Assembly (NCBI GenBank): GCA_017621035.1
Contig: JAGATY010000029.1
Location: 1-64,000 of the forward strand
From: Bacteroides sp.
GTDB lineage: Bacteria > Bacteroidota > Bacteroidia > Bacteroidales > Bacteroidaceae
Direction: 5' to 3'
DNA: 64,000 bases
The notes below the pieces were generated by a model that saw only the letters and a list, made by a program, of their open reading frames with translations, searched no databases and was not told the origin of the DNA. Both the position numbers and the translations under genes were made by a program. Of this stretch, positions 47,220-54,011 are shown one piece after another; position 1 is the first letter of the stretch, and each line of letters starts with the position of its first letter.

Positions 47220-48884
47220 TTAACCTAACTGACGTTTTTTCGCATTGCGCAAGGCTACGTCATAAGCCTCGTAATAATATTGTATAAAATGTTTCCACAA
47301 AGCCTGTTCGGCCACTTGACCGGCACGCTTACGGATTTCTTTTACCTCTTTATCAGTTTTGTTTGAGAAAGCAGCAATGGTATCTTTAATACCGTCTGCC
47401 ACTTCACTGTAATTATAGTCGGAACGATGCAAAACCTCTACACCGTCGTCAATGCCATGCTGATTCTTCAGGCTGTTTACCCAAAGGCCAAAGCCGGCCA
47501 AGTCTGTTGTTACCGTGGGCACTTTGAAAGCGACACTTTCCAGCGGAGTGTAACCCCAAGGCTCATAGTATGAGGGATATACGCTTAAGTCCTCACAGGG
47601 AAGAACATCGTAATAGTGCTTATTGATGATGCCGTCTTTACCATCGAGGTAGCAGGGTACAAAGATTACTTTCACCTTATCTTCCGGACGGTTACCCATT
47701 CCTAAGTACTTCAGCATATCCAACACTTGGTCATGGGTCATGTTGTGCAACCAATGGGTAATGAATGGGCACTGCAAGGGGGTATTGAACTTCTCTTTGC
47801 TTTTTAATCGTTCCTGTAAATCCTCGCGCGGCTCCCCTACCCAACTGGGTACATTTACAAAGGCGAGTACATTTTTATGCAACTCTTTGTCTCGATTCAA
47901 ACGGTTTAATGATTCCAGAAAGACATTGATTCCTTTGTTCTTAAACTCATAACGTCCACTGGTGCCGATGATAAGCGTATCTTCATCTTTAAACTCTTGT
48001 CCCAACAAACAGTTTGCTAAACGCAACTTCAGAGTTCGGGCACGTTTGCGCTTACCGGTATAAGCAGCACCTTTCGGTACGAAATCGTCTTCAAAACCGT
48101 TCATCAGGATGACGTCGGCAGCTTTGTCGAGCAACTCTTTACATTCGTTGTTGGTGATTTCACTAACAGTAGTAAAGCAGTCTACATAGTGAGCCGTCTG
48201 TTTTTCGATAGAGTGCTTGGACTCCATATTCAGTTCGCGTGCCATCTGGTCACCGTTGTAAGCAAACAAATAGTCATACAACGGCTTGTTATTACCGGCA
48301 ATGGAACGTCCGATGGAGGTTGCATGAGTGGTAAAAATAGTAGCAATTTCCGGAACAGCTGTCTGTAAATAGAGGGCTGCCATACCGGTCATCCACTCAT
48401 GAGCCTGGAACACAACCTTGTCTGTCTCCATCAGATTGAAGCGATAAAAGCTTTCAACCACCTTTCCGGTAGCATAAGCAAACATGGAGGCTTCATCGTA
48501 ATCGCCATAAGCATGTAAGGAGTCTACCTGATAGTGGTTCCACATGTCGGCATAGATGTCATTCTTTTGTGCAAAGAATGGTTTGAAGTCCACTAAAATA
48601 ACAAGAGGTTCGCCGGGGATATTCCAACGTCCGATGCGTACAGAAAGGTTATCTTTATCAGCTGCATGCTTTTTCCAGGCAGCACAATAGTTATCAGATT
48701 CAATAAATAAAGGATTCTCTTTTCCTTGCCAGAAGTCCGGCCCTATAAAAAATACCTTATCATGAAATTTTTCTTGCAATGTGTTAGCCCGCGTGGATAA
48801 CACTGTATAGATACCGCCTACTTTGTTACAAACTTCCCAACTTGCTTCGAAGATGTAATCAGGGGTAAGTAGTTCTTTTGCCAT
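47220..48884 (-). CDS. Glycogen synthase, GT3 (eukaryotic-type) family
   Basis: This 554-residue glycosyltransferase builds alpha-1,4-glucan from a nucleotide-glucose donor. It opens with FEASWEVCNKVGGIYTVLSTRA, the KVGG donor-binding motif of animal and fungal GYS enzymes. The C-terminal E-x7-E motif is EPWGYTPLE within YPSYYEPWGYTPLESVAF. Bacterial GlgA (GT5) has a KTGGL motif instead, so this is the GT3 type found in Bacteroidetes, probably using UDP-glucose. It forms an operon with glgP. Its promoter is TATTTTTG at 48926-48933. Confidence 0.93.
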   Translation of the reverse strand: MAKELLTPDYIFEASWEVCNKVGGIYTVLSTRANTLQEKFHDKVFFIGPDFWQGKENPLFIESDNYCAAWKKHAADKDNLSVRIGRWNIPGEPLVILVDFKPFFAQKNDIYADMWNHYQVDSLHAYGDYDEASMFAYATGKVVESFYRFNLMETDKVVFQAHEWMTGMAALYLQTAVPEIATIFTTHATSIGRSIAGNNKPLYDYLFAYNGDQMARELNMESKHSIEKQTAHYVDCFTTVSEITNNECKELLDKAADVILMNGFEDDFVPKGAAYTGKRKRARTLKLRLANCLLGQEFKDEDTLIIGTSGRYEFKNKGINVFLESLNRLNRDKELHKNVLAFVNVPSWVGEPREDLQERLKSKEKFNTPLQCPFITHWLHNMTHDQVLDMLKYLGMGNRPEDKVKVIFVPCYLDGKDGIINKHYYDVLPCEDLSVYPSYYEPWGYTPLESVAFKVPTVTTDLAGFGLWVNSLKNQHGIDDGVEVLHRSDYNYSEVADGIKDTIAAFSNKTDKEVKEIRKRAGQVAEQALWKHFIQYYYEAYDVALRNAKKRQLG

Positions 48885-48925
48885 ATAAAATTAAGTCTTC
48901 TTTACTCCATTTTTCAATTAAGCCG

Positions 48926-48933
48926 CAAAAATA
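48926..48933 (-). promoter_or_regulatory. Promoter -7 box for the glycogen synthase-glgP operon
   Basis: The minus strand reads TATTTTTG, 42 bases before the ATG. The -33 region is a T run. Confidence 0.5.
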
Positions 48934-48939
48934 CACATT

Positions 48940-49150
48940 ATTCTTTGAAAAATAATCTTTTAGGGCAAAAAAGTACTCTTCCCTCTTGGAACAATCGTTT
49001 GCAAACCGACCAGGTTGTAATGAAAAATAGATGCTTTATATATATAAATAGGTGTAGGTCTTAGAGCGAATGGCATGACAAGTCGGTGAGAGGATGGGAA
49101 GATTATGAAGTATAAATTGTAATTTGTGAGTGGCGATATGTGTCACTTAT
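48940..49150. other. Gene-free stretch between glycogen synthase and array D
   Basis: No gene is seen. It has an AT-rich box TTATATATATAAATAGGTGT (49036-49055), like those beside arrays A and A-prime. Confidence 0.45.
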
Positions 49151-49276
49151 AGTAAACTCCCAAATTAGTTTAAAACTTATGCCTCAATAGTTTAAAACTT
49201 TTGGGCAAGAAGTTTAAAACTAATGGCTCATTCGTTTTAAACTAATTACGCAGAAGTTTTAAACTAATTCTGTGAA
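49151..49276. repeat. Intergenic dyad-repeat array D (exact 22-bp period)
   Basis: Five units of exactly 22 bases lie at 49167-49188, 49189-49210, 49211-49232, 49233-49254 and 49255-49276. A 16-base partial unit precedes them (49151-49166). Each begins with the near-palindrome AGTTTAAAACT or GTTTTAAACT. The rest (TATGCCTCAAT, TTTGGGCAAGA, AATGGCTCATT and so on) is conserved only in outline. Confidence 0.9.
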
Positions 49277-49324
49277 AAAAAGCATGTGCTGAGCCTTTTG
49301 TGGGCGTGAAAGTGGTCGATAAAT

Positions 49325-49366
49325 AAAAAGGTGTGCCGGAAAACATTTATTCCTGACACACCTTTT
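49325..49366 (-). terminator. Terminator of nadC
   Basis: AAGGTGTG and CACACCTT arms with a 21-base loop, and a T run on the minus strand. Confidence 0.75.
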
Positions 49367-49409
49367 ATTGAATTTCGATGAAAGATATTCTGGTAGGAAA
49401 TTGCTTTTG

Positions 49410-50258
49410 TTAGCAAGCTTTGAAGCTCATATCCAGACCTTTAACTGAGTGAGTTAAAGCTCCAACTGATATGAAATCAACACCACACTCGGCATAATCG
49501 CGCAGTGTTTCGAAAGTGATACCACCCGAAGACTCCGTTTCATAGCGGCCGGCAACCATTTCCACTGCTTTCTTTGTCATCTCCGGTGTAAAGTTGTCGA
49601 ACATAATACGGTCAACTCCACCCAAGTCGAGTACTTGTTGCAACTCGTCGAAGTTACGGACTTCTATTTCTATCTTCAAATCTTTGCCTTTCGCCTTGCA
49701 ATACTCTTGAGCACGCAAAATAGCTTTGTCGATACCTCCTGCAAAATCAACGTGATTGTCCTTTAACAGAATCATGTCAAAAAGACCGATACGGTGATTG
49801 ACTCCACCGCCAATCTTAACAGCCATCTTTTCAAGAATACGCATGCCGGGAGTTGTTTTGCGGGTATCGAGAACGCGAGTATGCGTACCTTTGAGCTTTT
49901 CGGCATACTTGCTGGTCATGGTTGCGATACCGCTCATACGCTGCATAATGTTCAGCATCAAGCGTTCGGTTTGTAACAAAGATTGTACTTTGCCCTCTAC
50001 CACCATTGCAACATCGCCCGGTTTCACTTGTGCTCCATCTTGGATGAATACTTCCACCTTCATGGTTGGGTCGAAACGATGGAACACTTCTTTTGCTATT
50101 TCGATACCGGCCAATATACCTTCCTCTTTAATCAAGAGTTTGGATTTACCCATGGCTGTGTCGGGAATGCACGATAATGTTGTATGGTCGCCATCGCCTA
50201 TATCTTCTGCGAAAGACAAATCAATCAGTCTGTCAATTAATTCCTGTTCTTTATTCAT
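49410..50258 (-). CDS. nadC: Nicotinate-nucleotide pyrophosphorylase (carboxylating)
   Basis: NadC (quinolinate phosphoribosyltransferase) converts quinolinate and PRPP to nicotinate mononucleotide, CO2 and pyrophosphate in NAD synthesis. At 282 residues it is the normal length. Signature motifs are DTRKTTPGMR (the PRPP and quinolinate site), GGGVNHRIGLFDMILLKDNH and EIEVRNFDEL. Its start overlaps the stop of the DUF4783 gene by eight bases, so the two are one operon. No nadA or nadB is in the window. Confidence 0.97.
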   Translation of the reverse strand: MNKEQELIDRLIDLSFAEDIGDGDHTTLSCIPDTAMGKSKLLIKEEGILAGIEIAKEVFHRFDPTMKVEVFIQDGAQVKPGDVAMVVEGKVQSLLQTERLMLNIMQRMSGIATMTSKYAEKLKGTHTRVLDTRKTTPGMRILEKMAVKIGGGVNHRIGLFDMILLKDNHVDFAGGIDKAILRAQEYCKAKGKDLKIEIEVRNFDELQQVLDLGGVDRIMFDNFTPEMTKKAVEMVAGRYETESSGGITFETLRDYAECGVDFISVGALTHSVKGLDMSFKAC

Positions 50259-50646
50259 TCGTTCGGTCTATTCTTATTTGATTTATCAGATATTTGTTAC
50301 TTACTCTTCTGAAGAAACAATTCACTCGAAAGTTTCCATTAACAGTATTCAAGGTTCCTACAACGAAACTGGATTCATCGCGTTTTCCTTGATGGTTTAC
50401 GTTGAAACCGCGCACTTTGTTGGAAGCAAAGAAGTCCGACATAGTTCCTTCTGCCAACTGCTTGTCTGCATCGGTCGACTTATTTTGGATAACCAAATTC
50501 ACTTTGTCACCCAAATATCTGTTCAGTTCTTGCGAATTTCCTTTCTTAAAAGCTACTACCACACCCACCGGAACATCTTGTGCAAACAGTGTGGCGGAAG
50601 CCCAAAACAGAAGGCAACTGAACAATAAAACTACTCGTTTTCTCAT
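50251..50646 (-). CDS. DUF4783 family exported protein
   Basis: This 131-residue protein has a signal peptide (MRKRVVLLFSCLLFWASATLFAQ). The mature domain, with KKGNSQELNRYLGDKVNL and NGNFRVNCFFR, fits the Bacteroidetes DUF4783 family, a small NTF2-like fold. Its function is unknown. I choose ATG 50646 because the TACCTTTG box at 50669-50676 is upstream of it, while the ATG at 50721 would lie ahead of the promoter. It is translationally coupled to nadC by an eight-base overlap. Confidence 0.82.
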   Translation of the reverse strand: MRKRVVLLFSCLLFWASATLFAQDVPVGVVVAFKKGNSQELNRYLGDKVNLVIQNKSTDADKQLAEGTMSDFFASNKVRGFNVNHQGKRDESSFVVGTLNTVNGNFRVNCFFRRVSNKYLINQIRIDRTNE

Positions 50647-50668
50647 ATTTACAAGTATTAATGATAGG

Positions 50669-50716
50669 CAAAGGTAAGCATTTATTGTAAATAACAACAA
50701 AAAAGTATTATTTTTG
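50669..50716. promoter_or_regulatory. Interleaved divergent promoters for DUF4783-nadC and rlmH
   Basis: The minus-strand -7 box TACCTTTG is at 50669-50676. The plus-strand promoter has TTG (50685-50687), a 21-base spacer and TATTTTTG (50709-50716). The minus -33 candidate (CAA on plus, 50695-50700) falls inside the plus promoter, so the two RNA polymerase sites overlap. Confidence 0.65.
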
Positions 50717-50740
50717 TGCACATTTTAAGCCTAAAACGCA

Positions 50741-51214
50741 ATGAAAACAGTTCTTTTAGTAGTTGGTCGTACAGTCGAACCCCATTTTATTACTGCTATA
50801 AACGATTATGTACAACGCACACGTCGGTACCTTTCGTTTGATATGGAGGTCATTCCTGAATTAAAGAATACCAAGAGTCTTTCTATGGAAGTGCAAAAGG
50901 AGAAAGAGGGGGAATTGATTCTGAAATCATTGCAACCCGGTGACAGAGTTGTACTATTGGATGAAGGGGGTAAGGAGATGCGCTCGATAGAGTTTGCTCA
51001 ATACATGGAACAAAAGATGAATACTGTAAACAAGAGGCTTGTCTTCATTATCGGCGGCCCTTACGGATTCTCTAAAAAAGTGTATGATGTTGCTCATGAG
51101 AAGATGTCGCTCTCTCGTATGACTTTTTCTCATCAGATGGTTCGTCTTATCTTTGTGGAACAATTATACAGAGCAATGAGCATTCTCAATGGGAGTCCTT
51201 ATCATCATGAATGA
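50741..51214 (+). CDS. rlmH: 23S rRNA (pseudouridine1915-N3)-methyltransferase
   Basis: RlmH is a SPOUT-class enzyme that methylates N3 of pseudouridine 1915 in helix 69 of 23S rRNA. At 157 residues it is the usual size. It has the SAM-binding trefoil knot motif FIIGGPYGFS (about 103-112) and the conserved C-terminal LSRMTFSHQMVRLIFVEQLYR. The final YHHE matches the family's C-terminal end. It is divergent from the DUF4783-nadC operon and convergent with the OadA-like gene, with a bidirectional terminator between. Confidence 0.97.
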   Translation: MKTVLLVVGRTVEPHFITAINDYVQRTRRYLSFDMEVIPELKNTKSLSMEVQKEKEGELILKSLQPGDRVVLLDEGGKEMRSIEFAQYMEQKMNTVNKRLVFIIGGPYGFSKKVYDVAHEKMSLSRMTFSHQMVRLIFVEQLYRAMSILNGSPYHHE

Positions 51215-51233
51215 TACGTAACCGGAAAAATAA

Positions 51234-51277
51234 AAAGAGGAAGATAAATGATGAACGTTACATCTATCTTCCTCTTT
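51234..51277. terminator. Bidirectional terminator between rlmH and the OadA-like gene
   Basis: AAAGAGGAAGATA and TATCTTCCTCTTT form a perfect 13-bp stem with an 18-base loop. Confidence 0.75.
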
Positions 51278-51337
51278 ACTATTTTACTTCGTTGTTTCAC
51301 TTTTGCGAAACTTGAAGCACTACCCTATCTGGGGGCT

Positions 51338-53113
51338 TTATTTCACATCGTTGCGTTGCAAGTAAGCAATTGCTTCACCTTTGTTTACATGAGTGCCTTG
51401 CTCTGCACAAATTTCAACTACACGGCTATCAAACGGAACAGTAATCTTTTCGTATTCGCCCCATGGAGTAGATACGTAACAGAATACTTCACCTTCTTTA
51501 TAAGAACGGCCGATAGTAGGAGCGGTGGAAGGCCCATCTACTGACACTTCCCAAAGAACTTGGCCACGTGACGGAGCTGCGATAGGATCTGCCTTCTGTC
51601 GTTTCATCTTCAAAACTTCCTCAGCAGAGTATCCTCCCTTAGCCAAGGCAGCATCTTTGGCACGTTGAAGTTCTTCTTCGAAACGTTTTTTAGCAACTCC
51701 TGACTTGTAATCGCGATATTGACGGTCGTGCATGGCAAGTTCGAAGAGCTCTTCATCGTCTTCTCCAAAGTCCCATCCGTTTTCTTTCATCTCCTTGCGA
51801 TATTCGTCCAAAGCATCGGGATAGTTGGACTGCGGGTCTGTATCTACAAACTCATAACCTTTTGACTTAGCCAGTTCGACAATTTCAGGTGCTAACTCTC
51901 CTGGCAAACGTCCGCTCTTACCCACAATCATTCCCCAAGTATTCGGGTCAATCATAGTCCAGCGTTCCTCACCCTTTACCTGTTGCATTACATTCATCAA
52001 TGCGACATTCTTTACGTATTGGCTAAACGGAGTTACCAAAGGAGGATAACCAAGTTTAGGCCATACATATTCTACTTCGTCGAAAAGCATAACCAAAAGG
52101 TCGTCAATACTGAGTTCCGGCTCTCCCTTGCCTTTAAGAATCATATTGATACCTGCATGAACACCCTTCAAATCTGCCATCATTGAACCCATCATACCAC
52201 CGGGAAGGCCACACTTCAATAGGAGTGAAGACATGTGTTTGTTGGTAGGATCCATGAAGTAACCCAAGAAGTCGTCAATAAACTCTTGAGTCATGGCACG
52301 TGCTTTCATATAAGCTTTCATGTTGATTTCCGGTACTTGGAAACCTTTGTCTTTCAACATAGCCTGTACTGAAATCACATCCGGATGAACTTTACCCCAA
52401 GACATCGGTTCCATGGCAACGTCAATAATATCGGCACCGTTCTCACAAACCTCCAGAATAGAAGCCATGGAGAGACCCGGTCCGCTATGACCATGATACT
52501 GGATGATTACTTCCGGATGTTTTTCTTTGATGGCTTTTACCAATCTGCCCAACATACCCGGACGGCCGATACCTGCCATGTCCTTCAAACAAATTTCGGG
52601 CGCACCGGCTGCTATCAGTTGGTCGGCGATGTTGGCATAATACTCTACCGTGTGTACCGGAGAGTGAGTAATACAGAGTGTTGCTTGCGGAATCATGCCA
52701 CCTTCTAGCGCATATTTAATAGAAGGGATGATATTACGAACCTCATTCAAACCACAGAAGATGCGGGTTATATCCACACCTTGTGCATGTTTCACTTTAT
52801 ACATCAAGCGGCGAACATCAGCCGGAACCGGATACATACGCAACGCATTCAAGCCACGATCCAGCATATGAGTCTGGATACCTGCTTCATTGAAGAACTT
52901 GGTAAAGGCACGAACTGCTTTGTTGGGGTTTTCACCATAGAGGAGATTTACTTGTTCAAAAGCACCTCCGTTGGTTTCCACACGTGCAAAGCATCCCATC
53001 TCAATAATCAAAGGAGCGATACGTACCAACTGGTCAACGCGAGGTTGGTATTTGCCGGATGATTGCCACATATCTCGATATACGAGACTGAACTTAATTT
53101 CTTTCTTCATCAT
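51338..53113 (-). CDS. OadA-like carboxyltransferase with a biotinyl domain lacking its lysine
   Basis: This 591-residue protein resembles the carboxyltransferase subunits of oxaloacetate decarboxylase and pyruvate carboxylase. The N-terminal TIM barrel keeps the metal ligands: Asp in YRDMWQS, Lys in CLKDMAG and His-x-His in YHGHSGPG. A conserved helical domain follows (about 300-460). The C-terminal 80 residues have a biotinyl/lipoyl fold outline (VPFDSRVVEICAEQGTHVNK), but the AMKM motif is replaced by TPWGEY, so the biotin lysine is absent. It may act on a biotin carrier encoded elsewhere. No beta or gamma subunit is adjacent. Confidence 0.85.
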   Translation of the reverse strand: MMKKEIKFSLVYRDMWQSSGKYQPRVDQLVRIAPLIIEMGCFARVETNGGAFEQVNLLYGENPNKAVRAFTKFFNEAGIQTHMLDRGLNALRMYPVPADVRRLMYKVKHAQGVDITRIFCGLNEVRNIIPSIKYALEGGMIPQATLCITHSPVHTVEYYANIADQLIAAGAPEICLKDMAGIGRPGMLGRLVKAIKEKHPEVIIQYHGHSGPGLSMASILEVCENGADIIDVAMEPMSWGKVHPDVISVQAMLKDKGFQVPEINMKAYMKARAMTQEFIDDFLGYFMDPTNKHMSSLLLKCGLPGGMMGSMMADLKGVHAGINMILKGKGEPELSIDDLLVMLFDEVEYVWPKLGYPPLVTPFSQYVKNVALMNVMQQVKGEERWTMIDPNTWGMIVGKSGRLPGELAPEIVELAKSKGYEFVDTDPQSNYPDALDEYRKEMKENGWDFGEDDEELFELAMHDRQYRDYKSGVAKKRFEEELQRAKDAALAKGGYSAEEVLKMKRQKADPIAAPSRGQVLWEVSVDGPSTAPTIGRSYKEGEVFCYVSTPWGEYEKITVPFDSRVVEICAEQGTHVNKGEAIAYLQRNDVK

Positions 53114-53155
53114 AGTAAATAATAAAGGATTTCTTTTCGGTTAACTTAATTTCCA

Positions 53156-53163
53156 CAAATATA
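53156..53163 (-). promoter_or_regulatory. Promoter -7 box for the OadA-like gene
   Basis: The minus strand reads TATATTTG, 43 bases before the ATG. It separates this gene from the sigma-factor gene upstream. Confidence 0.5.
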
Positions 53164-53242
53164 GAGGATAATTCTGACATACTGCCAAGAAAAAACCTAA
53201 ATATTTTAGATTTGAAGAATATTTATTCAAAAAGTCCCGTTT

Positions 53243-53746
53243 TTATATCGTTTTATTGAGTTCTTGCTGCAACTTTTGATGTGTAAAGCTGATGCGAGAC
53301 TTTACTGTTCCAAGAGGAAGCTTCAAACGATCGGCTATCTCCCGACAGTTGAAACCGGAGCTGTGCATGGAGAAAGGAAGAGTGTATTCACTAGGCATGG
53401 AGTTGACAATCCGCCTCATCTCCTTCAAATCGTAGGCACTTCCTTGGGGAATGAAACCGGAATCTTGTGGCGGATTCAAATGATAGAGTATGCCTGTATC
53501 CTCCACAAATGGCTGTTCCTTCAAAATACGATGGTAGTTATCAATGAAGATGTGGCGTATCATTGCGTACATCCATCCCTTGAAGTTACTTTCAGGCTGG
53601 TACTTTCCTTCATTGTCCAACACCTTTAAAGAGGTTTCTTCCGACAAGACGTCTGTATCCTCTTTGTGCGAAGTTACTTTGTTAGCAAAACGTTGTAACT
53701 CATTTTGCATCTCGATTAAGCTTCGTTTAAAACTGAAATTACTCAT
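53243..53746 (-). CDS. ECF-type RNA polymerase sigma factor
   Basis: This 167-residue sigma-70-family protein has a region 2 (ESNFKGWMYAMIRHIFIDNYH, about 52-72) and a region 4 helix-turn-helix (FNCREIADRLKLPLGTVKSR, about 130-149). The C-terminal FTHQKLQQELNK is typical. The N-terminal third (about 1-45) differs from the usual ECF start. I prefer ATG 53746, although ATG 53755 is possible. No anti-sigma gene is adjacent on either side. The M16 protease lies divergently upstream. Confidence 0.88.
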   Translation of the reverse strand: MSNFSFKRSLIEMQNELQRFANKVTSHKEDTDVLSEETSLKVLDNEGKYQPESNFKGWMYAMIRHIFIDNYHRILKEQPFVEDTGILYHLNPPQDSGFIPQGSAYDLKEMRRIVNSMPSEYTLPFSMHSSGFNCREIADRLKLPLGTVKSRISFTHQKLQQELNKTI

Positions 53747-53852
53747 ACTTACCATCTATATAATGTTAATACTGATTCATTATTTCAACAGCAAGTTTAG
53801 GGATTTTATCATACCGGCATGAGGAAAAAACTGTCTAAAAAACGGGGAGAAT

Positions 53853-53893
53853 CTATCAATTGATAGTTTTTACCTGCTTTTTTGATAGTTTAC
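53853..53893. repeat. Palindrome and direct repeat upstream of the M16 and sigma genes
   Basis: CTATCAATTGATAG (53853-53866) is a perfect palindrome, and TTGATAGTTT recurs at about 53882-53891, one unit of spacing later. It lies between the divergent sigma-factor and M16 genes and could be an operator. Confidence 0.5.
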
Positions 53894-53960
53894 AGACGTT
53901 TTTTCTTACCCATCCATCATTTTTACGTACTCAAACAATACAAACAATGTGATTTTTTTA

Positions 53961-53968
53961 TAGTTTTG
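53961..53968 (+). promoter_or_regulatory. Promoter -7 box for the M16 protease
   Basis: TAGTTTTG matches TAnnTTTG, 43 bases before the ATG. Confidence 0.5.
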
Positions 53969-54011
53969 CCTACCTATAAATGAAGTATATTCACAACAAA
54001 CAAATTAAATT

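Noticed and set aside
51248..51544. Plus-strand frame of 98 codons antisense to the OadA-like gene's end
   Set aside because: It starts inside the bidirectional terminator stem and is antisense to a well-conserved biotinyl-like domain.
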